A stretch of 64,000 nucleotides of DNA from Sulfitobacter sp. S223 (lineage in GTDB: Bacteria > Pseudomonadota > Alphaproteobacteria > Rhodobacterales > Rhodobacteraceae): assembly GCF_025143825.1 (NCBI RefSeq), contig NZ_CP083560.1, positions 2,108,001-2,172,000 of the forward strand, in the 5' to 3' direction. The notes beneath the pieces were generated by a model. The model saw nothing but the letters and a program-made list of their open reading frames with translations. It had not been told where the DNA came from and made no database searches. The translations under genes and the position numbers were made by a program. Below, in pieces: positions 17,573 through 26,718 of the stretch; positions within the stretch are counted from its first letter, which is position 1; each line of letters starts with the position of its first letter.

Positions 17573-19611
17573 TGATCCTTTCCGACATCCCCTCTTTTGC
17601 CGCCGGTAGCTGGATAGCTCCTGATAGCAGCGCACGCCCCATCGCCTGCGCCATTACCGGTGAAACCATCGCACAAGCCGGCAACAGCAGCCTCGATGTG
17701 GCTGGCATGCATGCCTATGCCCGCGATGTGGGCGGGCGAAATTTGCGCGCACTCACCTTTCATGACCGCGCCCGCATGCTCAAAGCGCTGGCGCTGCATC
17801 TGACAGAGCACAAACAGGCGCTGTACGATCTATCCTTCCATACAGGCGCGACCCAGTCAGACCATGCGTTCGACATCGACGGCGGCATCGGCACCATGTT
17901 CGTTTTCGCCGCCAAAGGCCGCCGCGAAATGCCTGATGCGCAGGTCTATCTTGACGGAGATCTGGAGCAGTTAGGCCGCAACGGAAGCTTTATGGGTCAG
18001 CACGTTTGTGTTCCCCTCCAAGGGGTTGGCATCCACATCAACGCGTTCAACTTCCCGGTCTGGGGCATGTTGGAGAAATTCGCGCCCACCTTCCTTGCCG
18101 GTTTGCCCAGCATCGTCAAACCGGCCACCGCCACCTGCTACGTGACGCAGCTATGTGTGAAACTGATGCTCGACAGTGGCATCCTTCCCGAAGGCGCGCT
18201 TCAGCTGATTTCGGGTGGTGTGGGCGATCTGCTTTTACACACGGATGCGCAGGACGTGATCAGCTTTACCGGCTCTGCCGACACTGCGCTGATGCTTCGC
18301 GCGACGCCACATTTGCTGCAAAACGCCGTGCGTTTCGTGGCCGAGCAAGACAGCCTCAACGCGTCGGTTCTGGGGCCGGATGCTGCCCCCGGCAGCGCCG
18401 AGTTCGATCTGTTCATCAAAGAAGCCCACCGCGAGATGACGACAAAAGCGGGCCAGAAATGTACCGCCATCCGCCGCATCATGGCCCCTGCTGCCCATGT
18501 TGAAGCGGTGATTGAAGCGCTTTCGGCGCGGTTGTCCAAAACGGTCATCGGCGATCCGCGTGATCCGGCCACGCGCATGGGGCCAGTGGTCAGCGCGTCT
18601 CAACGTGACGATGTTCTGGCTAAGGCAGCGATGTTGGGCACCGAGGCCGAGCGCGTCTTTGGGAATCCCGATGATTTTAACGTCGTCGGCGCTGACCGTG
18701 ACAAGGGCGCGTTCCTGCCACCGATGCTGTTTCACTGCGCCGATCCCGATGCGGCCGAACGTCTGCATGACACCGAAGCCTTTGGTCCTGTCAGCACCGT
18801 TATGCCCTACCGCGATGCAGACCACGCAATCGCCCTGCTCAACCGCGGCAAGGGCTCGCTTGTGGCATCGGTCATCACCCGCGACGGGGATCTCGCACGC
18901 GAGATGGTGCTGGGGGCGGGTCCGTGGCACGGGCGGCTATACTTTAACAACAGCGACTCCATGTCCGAGAGCACCGGCCACGGCGCCCCAATGCCACACA
19001 TGATCCACGGCGGTCCGGGCCGTGCAGGCGGCGGAGAAGAGCTAGGCGGAGTTCGTGGCGTCATGCACTATATGCAGCGCACGGCCGTTCAGGGCAGCCC
19101 CGATATTCTGACTGCTGTTGGCCAGCGTTGGGTGCCGGGCGCAACCGAGCACACAGGCGGCCCGCACCCATTCACCCGTACATACCACCAGCTGCAACTG
19201 GGTGAGACCCTTTACACCAAGAGCCGCAAAGTAACCTTGCAAGATATTGAAACCTTTGCGCATTTTACGGGCGATACCTTCTATGGCCACATGGATGAAG
19301 ACGCGGCGAAAGCAAATCCGTTCTTCCCCGGTCGTGTGGCGCACGGCTATCTCTTGCTCAGCTTTGCGGCGGGTCTGTTCGTGCAACCGGACCCCGGCCC
19401 TGTGCTGGCCAATACCGGCCTTGCCAATCTCAACTTCATGAAGCCCGTCTCACCTGACGACAGCATCAAAGTGCGTCTGACGGTCAAACAAAAGACCCCG
19501 CGGACGGCTGATTACGGACAGGTACGCTGGCACGTAACCGTGACCAATCAGGAGGATGAAACAGTCGCTGAATACGAGCTGTTCACCATGAACACCTACG
19601 TGGATTCCTGA
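17572..19611 (+). CDS. paaZ: Bifunctional oxepin-CoA hydrolase / 3-oxo-5,6-dehydrosuberyl-CoA semialdehyde dehydrogenase
   Basis: Two-domain enzyme of 679 residues that opens the oxepin-CoA ring and oxidises the resulting aldehyde, preventing toxic shunt products. Residues 1 to about 525 are an aldehyde dehydrogenase with the general base in VAEQDSLN (near 258) and the catalytic cysteine in GQKCTAIRR (near 297). Residues about 540-679 are a MaoC-type hydratase with its D and H in FTGDTFYGHMD. The length matches intact PaaZ, so both activities are expected. Last gene of the operon. Confidence 0.95.
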   Translation: MILSDIPSFAAGSWIAPDSSARPIACAITGETIAQAGNSSLDVAGMHAYARDVGGRNLRALTFHDRARMLKALALHLTEHKQALYDLSFHTGATQSDHAFDIDGGIGTMFVFAAKGRREMPDAQVYLDGDLEQLGRNGSFMGQHVCVPLQGVGIHINAFNFPVWGMLEKFAPTFLAGLPSIVKPATATCYVTQLCVKLMLDSGILPEGALQLISGGVGDLLLHTDAQDVISFTGSADTALMLRATPHLLQNAVRFVAEQDSLNASVLGPDAAPGSAEFDLFIKEAHREMTTKAGQKCTAIRRIMAPAAHVEAVIEALSARLSKTVIGDPRDPATRMGPVVSASQRDDVLAKAAMLGTEAERVFGNPDDFNVVGADRDKGAFLPPMLFHCADPDAAERLHDTEAFGPVSTVMPYRDADHAIALLNRGKGSLVASVITRDGDLAREMVLGAGPWHGRLYFNNSDSMSESTGHGAPMPHMIHGGPGRAGGGEELGGVRGVMHYMQRTAVQGSPDILTAVGQRWVPGATEHTGGPHPFTRTYHQLQLGETLYTKSRKVTLQDIETFAHFTGDTFYGHMDEDAAKANPFFPGRVAHGYLLLSFAAGLFVQPDPGPVLANTGLANLNFMKPVSPDDSIKVRLTVKQKTPRTADYGQVRWHVTVTNQEDETVAEYELFTMNTYVDS

Positions 19612-19684
19612 TTAACCCGAGACAGTAATGACGTAGCCTCTTTGGCCGTATATGCTGCTGGGTGAAATTTCGGGAAACAGGCTT

Positions 19685-20554
19685 ATGACAACGGCATTCT
19701 TGCACAATGACATGCTGAACCTCGAGGTTGCGGCCTTAGGGGCCGAAATGCAGTTCTTGCGCACGGCAGACGGGGATAATCTGCTGTGGCACGGGGATGC
19801 TGCCTTTTGGACCGGACGCGCGCCTGTACTTTTCCCCATCGTCGGGCGGGCCGTTGACGATACGGTCGAGGTAGAGGGCAAAAGCGCCCACATGCCGCAA
19901 CACGGGTTTGCCCGCCGCAGCCTATTTGCATTGGAACAGCACAGCCCCACGATGTGCCGCCATTTGCTTACCGACACCGAAGAAACCCGCAAGGTCTATC
20001 CCTTTGCCTTTGCGCTGCGTCTGACCCATGAACTGATCGGCACCACGCTGCACATCACCGCTGAGGTCCAGAACGAAGACACACGCCCGATGCCGTTCGG
20101 CTTCGGATTTCACCCTGCGTTTTGCTGGCCTCTCCCCAATGCCGCTGGCGTCCCTCACCGCATCACGCTGGCTGGCGGCGGCTCCCCCGACAAGCGCGCG
20201 ATCGAGCACGGTTTACTGCGCCCCGAGCCGCTTGCCGGTCCCTTTGTTGACGGTGATCTGGTGTTGCGGAAAGAACTGTTCGACGACGGAGCGCTGGTGT
20301 TTCCAAACAGTACTGACGCGCTGCGTTACGGGCCGAAATCCGGCCTCGCGCTTGATTTCCAGTTCGAAAACCTTCCTGATCTTGCACTGTGGCAACCGGT
20401 CGGCGCGCCGTTCATCTGTGTCGAGCCTTGGCACGGCACAGCATCTTATATTGCAGATGGTGCCGAAATCTCGCAACGCCCGAACGCCATCATATTGGCC
20501 CCGAAAGAGGTCTCAACCTTCCGCTATTCCGTCACTGTTAGCGGCCTGTCTTAA
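19685..20554 (+). CDS. Aldose 1-epimerase family protein
   Basis: Cytosolic protein of 289 residues from the galactose-mutarotase (LacX-like) superfamily, which interconverts sugar anomers. Visible features are HMPQHGFARRSLF with a likely active-site histidine, FGFGFHPAFCWPL with the second one, and the C-terminal VEPWHGTASY region. The ATG at 19685 is preferred since it begins the first beta strand; a longer reading to 19652 lacks a ribosome site. It is 74 bases past paaZ and may be read through from that operon, though its function is unrelated. Substrate sugar unknown. Confidence 0.85.
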   Translation: MTTAFLHNDMLNLEVAALGAEMQFLRTADGDNLLWHGDAAFWTGRAPVLFPIVGRAVDDTVEVEGKSAHMPQHGFARRSLFALEQHSPTMCRHLLTDTEETRKVYPFAFALRLTHELIGTTLHITAEVQNEDTRPMPFGFGFHPAFCWPLPNAAGVPHRITLAGGGSPDKRAIEHGLLRPEPLAGPFVDGDLVLRKELFDDGALVFPNSTDALRYGPKSGLALDFQFENLPDLALWQPVGAPFICVEPWHGTASYIADGAEISQRPNAIILAPKEVSTFRYSVTVSGLS

Positions 20555-20636
20555 GGCAGGCATTTGACACCGAAAACAGCGACACCTTCGGGTGACAATC
20601 CAGACCGCTTCATGCCGCGCGTTATCATCGCTGCTT

Positions 20637-20678
20637 TGGGTCTTCCTAAAGCTGTATCCTTGCTAAGGCCCTTTTTTT
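20637..20678 (+). terminator. Probable terminator between convergent genes
   Basis: Imperfect stem built from GGGTCTT and AAGGCCC followed by an eight-base T run at 20671-20678, lying between the epimerase gene and the convergent tgt gene. Confidence 0.4.
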
Positions 20679-20703
20679 ACGCGGCATCTGCCCCCGACCT
20701 GAA

Positions 20704-21831
20704 TTACAACGGATCAATATCGCCTTGCGCGCGGGTGCTGTGGAAATCCGACTGCCACGCAGCAAAGGTGCCTGCCCCGATAGCATCGCGCATGCCTGCC
20801 ATGATGTCCTGATAATACCGCAGGTTATGCCATGTCAGCAGCATGGACGAAATCATCTCTTGGCTGCGGAAGACATGGTGCAGATAGGCGCGGGAATAGT
20901 TCTGGCAGGCCGGACAACCGCAGTCTTCGTCCAGCGGACGCGGATCATCAGCGTGACGGGCGTTTTTGATATTCAGCACCCCCTTGCGGGTAAATACCTG
21001 CCCCGTGCGACCAGACCGTGACGGCAGCACGCAGTCCATCATATCAATGCCTCGGGCCACGGCGCCGACGATGTCATCAGGCTTGCCCACCCCCATCAGA
21101 TAGCGCGGCTTGTCCTGTGGCAATTGTTCCGGCGCATAGTCAAGGCAATCAAACATTGCTTCCTGCCCCTCACCTACGGCAAGGCCACCAACGGCATACC
21201 CGTCAAAGCCGATCTCGCGCAGCGCCTCGGCGCTTTGCTGGCGCAGGTCTTGCTCAAGCCCGCCCTGCTGAATGCCGAACAGCGCATGACCGGGCCGGTC
21301 GCCAAATGCCTCGCGCGACCGTTTTGCCCACCGCATCGACAGCTCCATACTGGAGGCGATGCGATCACGGTCAGCCGGCAGCGCGGGGCATTCGTCAAAA
21401 CACATCACAATGTCCGAACCCAAAAGCTTTTGAATCTCCATCGAGCGTTCCGGCGTGATCTCGTGCTTGGAGCCGTCGATGTGGCTTTTGAAGGTCACGC
21501 CACGTTCGGTTAATTTGCGCAGGCTGGCCAGTGACATCACCTGAAAACCGCCGGAATCCGTCAGGATCGGACGATCCCAGTTCATAAATTTGTGCAGGCC
21601 ACCCAGACGGTCGATCCGCTCTGCCGTGGGGCGCAGCATCAGGTGATATGTGTTGCCCAGCAAGATATCGGCGCCGGTTTCACGGACCGATTCAGGCATC
21701 ATCGCCTTGACCGTGGCAGCGGTTCCCACGGGCATAAACGCAGGCGTGCGGATTTCACCGCGCGGCGTGTTGATCTGCCCCGTCCGTGCGCGCCCGTCCG
21801 TGGCATCGATCTGATAAGAAAATCCGGTCAT
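20704..21831 (-). CDS. tgt: Queuine tRNA-ribosyltransferase
   Basis: tRNA-guanine transglycosylase of 375 residues, which swaps guanine 34 for preQ1 in tRNAs with GUN anticodons; the tRNA-Asp(GTC) genes in this window are targets. Key motifs are [12 protein letters not shown] with a catalytic aspartate near 89, [21 protein letters not shown] with the nucleophile aspartate, and the zinc site CGCPAC ... H near the C-terminus. The ATG at 21831 has GAGGG 7 bases upstream; the in-frame start at 21888 would overlap nothing useful and is not conserved-looking. Confidence 0.96.
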   Translation of the reverse strand: MTGFSYQIDATDGRARTGQINTPRGEIRTPAFMPVGTAATVKAMMPESVRETGADILLGNTYHLMLRPTAERIDRLGGLHKFMNWDRPILTDSGGFQVMSLASLRKLTERGVTFKSHIDGSKHEITPERSMEIQKLLGSDIVMCFDECPALPADRDRIASSMELSMRWAKRSREAFGDRPGHALFGIQQGGLEQDLRQQSAEALREIGFDGYAVGGLAVGEGQEAMFDCLDYAPEQLPQDKPRYLMGVGKPDDIVGAVARGIDMMDCVLPSRSGRTGQVFTRKGVLNIKNARHADDPRPLDEDCGCPACQNYSRAYLHHVFRSQEMISSMLLTWHNLRYYQDIMAGMRDAIGAGTFAAWQSDFHSTRAQGDIDPL

Positions 21832-21939
21832 TGCAGAGCCCTCGCAGAGTTGTTGCGCTGCCCTACCGCAGCGGCTTGCGTCTTGCAATCAGTGCGTTTC
21901 CAACACACATTGAGTTCAACTTACATAAGGAACGGCACT

Positions 21940-22833
21940 GTGCCCATCGAAGAACTTCTGCTGAACGTTTTGCAAAGCAATCTGGGCTGGCTATTGCTTG
22001 CGCTGGTGCTGGTCATCGTGGTCGTCAAAGCCGTGCGGATCGTGCCTCAGTCCGAACAGCATGTGGTTGAACGCTTTGGCCGTTTGCGCGCGGTTCTGGG
22101 GCCAGGGATCAACCTGATTGTCCCGTTCTTTGATAAGGTCGCCCACCAGATTTCCATCCTTGAGCGCCAGTTGCCTACCGCGTCCCAAGACGCGATCACC
22201 CGTGACAACGTTCTGGTGCAGGTGGATACATCCGTTTTCTACCGCATCATTGAGCCTGAAAAGACAGTTTACCGTATCCGCGATGTCGACAGCGCCATTG
22301 CCACCACGGTGGCCGGCATTGTCCGCGCTGAGATCGGGATGATGGACCTTGACGAAGTGCAGGCCAACCGATCTGCGCTGATTGCGACGATAAAGACAAA
22401 CGTCGTGGAATCAGTAGAAAACTGGGGGATTGAGGTCACCCGCGCCGAAATTCTGGACGTGAACCTGGATGCCGCCACCCGCGCCGCGATGATGCAGCAG
22501 CTGAATGCCGAACGCGCACGCCGCGCACAGGTGACCGAAGCCGAAGGGTCAAAACGGGCGGTCGAACTTGCCGCTGATGCCGAACTTTACGCCTCCGAGC
22601 AGACGGCGAAAGCGCGCCGTGTGCTGGCAGATGCCGAAGCCTACGCCACGCAGGTTGTTGCAACCGCGATCAACGAAAACGGGCTAGAGGCCGCACAATA
22701 CCAGATTGCCCTGAAACAGGTCGAAGCGCTTGGCTCTATGAGCAGCGGCAGCGGCAACCAGACCATTGTTGTCCCTGCCGACGCGCTGGCGGCCTTTGGT
22801 GATGCCTTCAAATTGCTCAAGGGTCGCGGGTGA
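21940..22833 (+). CDS. SPFH-domain (stomatin/prohibitin) membrane protein, QmcA-like
   Basis: Protein of 297 residues. Residues about 8-30 are one N-terminal membrane helix, and about 30-190 the SPFH/band-7 domain (VPQSEQHVVERFGR, LVQVDTSVFYRI), followed by a coiled coil rich in alanine and glutamate. These proteins form membrane cages or microdomains, often with a NfeD partner, and can hold proteases such as FtsH. The start is a GTG at 21940 with AAGGA 8 bases upstream; longer readings to 21592 are antisense to tgt. It overlaps the next gene by TGATG. Confidence 0.9.
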   Translation: MPIEELLLNVLQSNLGWLLLALVLVIVVVKAVRIVPQSEQHVVERFGRLRAVLGPGINLIVPFFDKVAHQISILERQLPTASQDAITRDNVLVQVDTSVFYRIIEPEKTVYRIRDVDSAIATTVAGIVRAEIGMMDLDEVQANRSALIATIKTNVVESVENWGIEVTRAEILDVNLDAATRAAMMQQLNAERARRAQVTEAEGSKRAVELAADAELYASEQTAKARRVLADAEAYATQVVATAINENGLEAAQYQIALKQVEALGSMSSGSGNQTIVVPADALAAFGDAFKLLKGRG

Positions 22834-23108
22834 TGGACGGTTTGCTGCACATCTGGTGGGTCTGGCTTTGCGCGGCGCTTGCGCTGGCCTTGGTTGAACT
22901 TGTGGTCCCTTCTTCGATCTTTCTGGGATTTGCGCTGGGCGCTCTTGCGATGACTGTTGTGGTCGGCTTGGGGTTGCTCTCCAACACCTCGGCGCTGCTG
23001 GCACTGTTCGCGGCGCTGTCATTGCTCGCGTGGATCGTGCTGAAACGGGTGTTCAAGAACCAGTCAAGCGGTGCACGGGTCGTTACCCGCGATATCAACG
23101 AAAACTGA
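22833..23108 (+). CDS. NfeD-like membrane protein
   Basis: Short protein of 91 residues with three hydrophobic segments (about 5-25, 30-45 and 52-68), followed by a basic tail. It corresponds to the short membrane NfeD form that is encoded next to SPFH proteins. There is no C-terminal OB-fold domain. Start by TGATG overlap with the SPFH gene; an in-frame GTG at 22830 adds one residue. Partner of the SPFH protein by operon context. Confidence 0.82.
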   Translation: MDGLLHIWWVWLCAALALALVELVVPSSIFLGFALGALAMTVVVGLGLLSNTSALLALFAALSLLAWIVLKRVFKNQSSGARVVTRDINEN

Positions 23109-23155
23109 ATTTAGCGAAATTTATGCGTGAAAGCAGGGCGATTACCCCATTTCGG

Positions 23156-23178
23156 GGGAGAAATGCCGTGTTTCTCCC
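23156..23178 (+). terminator. Hairpin after the SPFH/NfeD operon
   Basis: Perfect 8-bp stem GGGAGAAA / TTTCTCCC with a 7-base loop, 48 bases past the NfeD stop. A T-tract is weak (TTATCC). Confidence 0.45.
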
Positions 23179-23262
23179 TTATCCACAACCAAACAGGTTC
23201 GCCAATGTAGAATTGGCAGCGGCAAATCGCCGCGCTCAATTTACTGTTTGGGGAAGATTAAC

Positions 23263-24009
23263 ATGCGCAAATATATTGCAGAGGCAATCGGAACATTCGT
23301 TCTTGTTTTTTTCGGAGTAGGCTCTGCCGTGCTGGCTGGAGGCGGCATCGGCATCGCGGATTCAATCTCTATCACCGGCATCAGCTTTGCCTTCGGTATC
23401 TCGGTGGTTGCTATGGCCTATTCCATTGGCCAGATTTCCGGTGCCCACCTTAATCCTGCTGTTTCAATGGGTATGCTTGTTGCCGGTCGCATGACGGTTA
23501 AAGAGTTCGGCGGTTACGCTGCATTCCAGATAGTGGGTGCCACTGCTGCCGCTGCGACGATCTATATCATGGCAACCAATTCTGCAGGCGGATACGATAT
23601 CGCCACCAACGGATTGGGCCAGAACGGCTGGGGCCCCGATTATGGCGGCGAATTCTTTATGATTTCGGCCTTCCTGTTCGAAGTCATTGCCACTGCGGTG
23701 TTTCTTGTTGTGATCCTTGCCGTCACGTCAGAGACAGGCAATGCTGCGATGGCAGGTCTGGCGATTGGCCTGACCCTGACCATGATCCATCTGGTTGGCA
23801 TCACAGTGACCGGCACCTCTGTAAACCCTGCCCGCTCAATCGGGCCTGCGCTGTTTGTCGGTGGTACGGCGCTGTCGCAACTGTGGCTGTTTATCCTTGC
23901 GCCGCTGATCGGCGGCGCATTGGGCGGCGTTTTGCATCAGGCACGCATCACCGGCACGTCACCTGCGGATATCGAAGCGTCAACACCTCTCGCCTCGCCC
24001 GAGCTTTGA
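23263..24009 (+). CDS. aqpZ: Aquaporin Z (MIP family channel)
   Basis: Water channel of 248 residues with six membrane helices. Both half-helix NPA boxes are visible: SGAHLNPAVSMG near residue 66 and TGTSVNPARSIGP near 189. The histidine-poor, alanine-rich selectivity region and the ARS after the second NPA fit the water-specific AqpZ rather than a glycerol facilitator. The ATG at 23263 has GGGGA upstream; a TTG reading at 23248 is not needed. Single gene with its own promoter region. Confidence 0.93.
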   Translation: MRKYIAEAIGTFVLVFFGVGSAVLAGGGIGIADSISITGISFAFGISVVAMAYSIGQISGAHLNPAVSMGMLVAGRMTVKEFGGYAAFQIVGATAAAATIYIMATNSAGGYDIATNGLGQNGWGPDYGGEFFMISAFLFEVIATAVFLVVILAVTSETGNAAMAGLAIGLTLTMIHLVGITVTGTSVNPARSIGPALFVGGTALSQLWLFILAPLIGGALGGVLHQARITGTSPADIEASTPLASPEL

Positions 24010-24113
24010 TCAAATGAAATTCCCGTTGGGCCTGTCGATCATTTCGGCAGGCCCTCTGGACGCCGCCTCCCGCAATCCATATATAAATAGTCAAGTTTAT
24101 GAATGAGGCGCAG

Positions 24114-24476
24114 ATGACCAATTCAACACCCCCTCTCGAAGGCACACCACTGATTGCGCCTTCCAGCACGGACCACCCGCTTTACGAGCAGGTCGTGGAG
24201 GCATGTAGATCGGTCTATGACCCTGAAATTCCAGTGAATATCTATGAACTTGGCTTGATCTATACAATCGATATCAATGAGGCGAACGAGGTCGCGATCA
24301 AAATGTCGCTGACCGCACCGGGGTGCCCCGTTGCGGGTGAGATGCCCGGCTGGGTTGCCGATGCGGTAGAGCCGATTGCGGGCGTCAAACAGGTCGATGT
24401 CGATCTGGTTTGGGAGCCGCCTTGGGGCATGGATATGATGTCTGACGAAGCCCGTCTTGAACTGGGCTTTATGTAG
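24114..24476 (+). CDS. sufT: SufT-like MIP18 family Fe-S assembly factor
   Basis: Protein of 120 residues with a MIP18/DUF59 domain: CRSVYDPEIPVNIYELGLIY, APGCPVAGEMPGWV and VWEPPWGMDMMSDEARLELG, the last being the usual SUF-locus tail. SufT helps load Fe-S clusters onto client proteins. The ATG at 24114 follows GAGG with 5 bases; the upstream ATG at 24099 has no ribosome site. Unlike PaaD in this window it has no zinc ribbon. The other suf genes are not here. Confidence 0.88.
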   Translation: MTNSTPPLEGTPLIAPSSTDHPLYEQVVEACRSVYDPEIPVNIYELGLIYTIDINEANEVAIKMSLTAPGCPVAGEMPGWVADAVEPIAGVKQVDVDLVWEPPWGMDMMSDEARLELGFM

Positions 24477-24496
24477 GCTTCACTACTGATGCATTG

Positions 24497-24537
24497 AACG
24501 GGCCGCCCTCTTTGATAAAGGGCGGTCCGTTTGCGTT
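24497..24537 (+). terminator. Intrinsic terminator after sufT
   Basis: Long stem AACGGGCCGCCCTCTTT / AAAGGGCGGTCCGTT with a 3-base loop, then TTGCGTTGTT. It begins 21 bases past the stop. Confidence 0.7.
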
Positions 24538-24601
24538 GTTGCCCCTGTGCGCGCGGCCTGTCAAACTGGGCAAAAGACCAATGACACAGCAAGGGGCAGC
24601 A

Positions 24602-25210
24602 ATGCAGAACTGGGCCGTTTTCACCGGTGATATCGTTCGTTCCGGCGATCTGGAGCCAGACGCATTGGCGCAGGTGTTCGACGCACTTGAAACAGCGGCG
24701 CAGAGCATGAACGACTGGCCTGAAGGATACAGCGCCTTTTCACGGTTCCGAGGCGACGGGTGGCAGATGGCCCTGCCCGTCCATTATGCCTTGCGCGGTG
24801 CATTGACCCTGCGCGCCGCCGTGCGTTGCACCGGCAAGGGCCGTGACACGCGGATTGGCATCGGGATCGGTGCTGGCAGCCTAAAAGACGGCGATCTGGC
24901 TGCCGCCGACGGGCCTGCCTTCGTTGCCTCCGGACGCGCGCTGGACGCGATCAATCGGGGCCCGCACATGTCAGCTCCTGACGCCCCAGCGGTGCTGCGC
25001 GTCGCCCTGCCACTGGCCGATATCATTGCGCAAGAATGGACCGCAAAGCAGGCGCAAGTGGTGCAACTCCTGCTGGCCCCCGCACCACCAACGCAGGACG
25101 AATTGGGCCACGCACTGGGTCGCAGCCGCCAGATGATCCAGAAACAGGCCAATGCAGCCGGAGTTGCCGGACTAATTGAAAGCTGTGAAGCTTATGAGGG
25201 CGCAAAATAG
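24602..25210 (+). CDS. SatD-like protein with C-terminal helix-turn-helix
   Basis: Protein of 202 residues, tentatively SatD-like. N-terminal region: AVFTGDIVRSGDLEPD, FSRFRGDGWQMALP and RIGIGIGAG, a pattern that recalls the nucleotide-cyclase/GGDEF-type fold. The last 60 residues (PTQDELGHALGRSRQMIQKQ) read as a helix-turn-helix. It precedes a DUF3307 membrane gene by 42 bases, a pairing common for SatD proteins. The ATG at 24602 has AAGGGG 5 bases upstream. Function is unknown; DNA binding linked to a sensed nucleotide is a guess. Confidence 0.65.
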   Translation: MQNWAVFTGDIVRSGDLEPDALAQVFDALETAAQSMNDWPEGYSAFSRFRGDGWQMALPVHYALRGALTLRAAVRCTGKGRDTRIGIGIGAGSLKDGDLAAADGPAFVASGRALDAINRGPHMSAPDAPAVLRVALPLADIIAQEWTAKQAQVVQLLLAPAPPTQDELGHALGRSRQMIQKQANAAGVAGLIESCEAYEGAK

Positions 25211-25252
25211 CCACCAAAATATATTGCAATACAAGAAAGCAACCATTTTTAC

Positions 25253-25975
25253 ATGAGCCTTCCCGTTATCCCGCTTCTGACGATCGAACTGCTGATCGCT
25301 CTTGTCACCGCCCACCTGTTGGCCGATTTCGTGTTCCAGACCACCTATATGGTCCTGAACAAACAGCGTCCCTGGATCATGCTGATGCACGGGCTGCACG
25401 TCTTTGCGCTGACAGCTCTTTTTTCAGGCGGTGCGATGCTCCTAAGCCTCGGGATCGCGCTTAGTCATGTCGCCATCGACACCATCAAGATCAAATTCGC
25501 CCCGGATACGCTGCGGACCTATCTGCTGGATCAGGCGGCGCATTTTGTGGTTCTGTTTATGGCCGTGGTCTGGCTGCCTGCATGGCTGATTGATCCATGG
25601 TGGCCCCCTCTATCGACCGACATGATCCAGATCGCACTGGTGGTCGCTGGATTTATCACCGCCACCATGGCTGGTGGTGTCGCTGTGGGCCATCTGATGT
25701 CACGCTATAAGTCCGACGCACAGCCTGAGGGGCTTGAGTATGCGGGCCGTATGATCGGATTGATGGAACGGGGTCTTATCTTTCTCATGGTCATGATCGG
25801 AGAGCCATCGGGGATCGGATTTCTCATCGCGGCCAAGTCTATTTTGCGCTTTGACACCGTCGCACGGGACCAGAAGATGAGCGAATACGTGATTATCGGC
25901 ACGCTTGCGTCATTTGGATGGGCACTGGCCGCCAGTTTCGCCACCATCGCGACAATGCGCGCACTGGGATACTAA
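25253..25975 (+). CDS. DUF3307 membrane protein
   Basis: Integral membrane protein of 240 residues with about six hydrophobic helices. The DUF3307 signature is the histidine/aspartate set in ALVTAHLLADFVFQT and the HGLHVF and SHVAIDTIK motifs, which look like a buried polar site. Function is not established for the family. Paired with the SatD-like gene upstream, so it may be the membrane output or sensor of that pair. Confidence 0.8.
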   Translation: MSLPVIPLLTIELLIALVTAHLLADFVFQTTYMVLNKQRPWIMLMHGLHVFALTALFSGGAMLLSLGIALSHVAIDTIKIKFAPDTLRTYLLDQAAHFVVLFMAVVWLPAWLIDPWWPPLSTDMIQIALVVAGFITATMAGGVAVGHLMSRYKSDAQPEGLEYAGRMIGLMERGLIFLMVMIGEPSGIGFLIAAKSILRFDTVARDQKMSEYVIIGTLASFGWALAASFATIATMRALGY

Positions 25976-26029
25976 CCTCTTGAGATTGTGCCCGCCCGCG
26001 CCTATCTATTGAAATGAAGGAGCACCCAT

Positions 26030-26392
26030 ATGTTCGGCATTCCAGGCAAGCAGGCGGTCACAATGACCGACAAGGCAGCAGCACAGATTATCAAACTGAT
26101 GACCGCAAAGGGCCACGCTGGCCTGCGCATCGGCGTGAAAAAAGGCGGCTGTGCGGGCATGGAATATACCATGGAATATGTGGATGATGCCGATCCCAAC
26201 GACGAAGTCGTTGAACAGGACGGCGCGCGTGTGATGATCGCTCCCATGGCGCAGATGTTCCTCTTCGGCACGCAGATTGATTATGAAACAACGCTGTTAG
26301 AGAGCGGGTTCAAGTTCAAGAACCCCAATGTGACAGAAGCATGCGGTTGCGGCGAATCCATTAAGTTTGACGAAGCACTTTTCGCCAAGTGA
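26030..26392 (+). CDS. A-type Fe-S carrier (SufA/IscA family)
   Basis: Protein of 120 residues that carries nascent Fe-S or iron to client proteins. The three family cysteines are present: C41 in KKGGCAGM and C105/C107 in EACGCGES. The ATG at 26030 follows AAGGAG with normal spacing. It overlaps the TfoX-like gene by GTGA, an unusual partner. Whether it is SufA, IscA or ErpA cannot be settled, since no cysteine desulfurase gene is near. Confidence 0.9.
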   Translation: MFGIPGKQAVTMTDKAAAQIIKLMTAKGHAGLRIGVKKGGCAGMEYTMEYVDDADPNDEVVEQDGARVMIAPMAQMFLFGTQIDYETTLLESGFKFKNPNVTEACGCGESIKFDEALFAK

Positions 26393-26718
26393 GCCTGACA
26401 CAGGCCGATATGGCCTTTGCACGCGAGCTATTTGAAAACATCCCTGATCTAACCACCCGCCGTATGTTCGGCGGCATGGGAATCTATTGCGGCTCCCAAA
26501 TCTTTGCGCTGCAACTGTCAGACGGTCGGGTGATGCTCAAGGCTGCGAAGGGCCCGTTTGCCGACCGGATGAAAGCGCTGGGCGGTGAGGAATGGACCTA
26601 TACCCGCAAGAACGGGGCCGCCGCCTCCATGCCCTACTGGACGCTGCCGGATGCATATCTAGATGATCCCGAAGAAGCCTGCGCGCTGGCGCGAGAGGCC
26701 ATGGCGGCACTTGGCTAG
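26389..26718 (+). CDS. TfoX/Sxy N-terminal domain protein
   Basis: Protein of 109 residues holding only the TfoX N-terminal domain (TTRRMFGGMGIYCGSQIFAL, YWTLPDAYLDDPEE). In gamma-proteobacteria full-length TfoX promotes competence with CRP; the single-domain form in Alphaproteobacteria has no settled role. Start is a GTG at 26389 that overlaps the A-type carrier stop as GTGA. Its 3' end overlaps the convergent HD gene by 4 bases. Confidence 0.85.
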   Translation: MSLTQADMAFARELFENIPDLTTRRMFGGMGIYCGSQIFALQLSDGRVMLKAAKGPFADRMKALGGEEWTYTRKNGAAASMPYWTLPDAYLDDPEEACALAREAMAALG

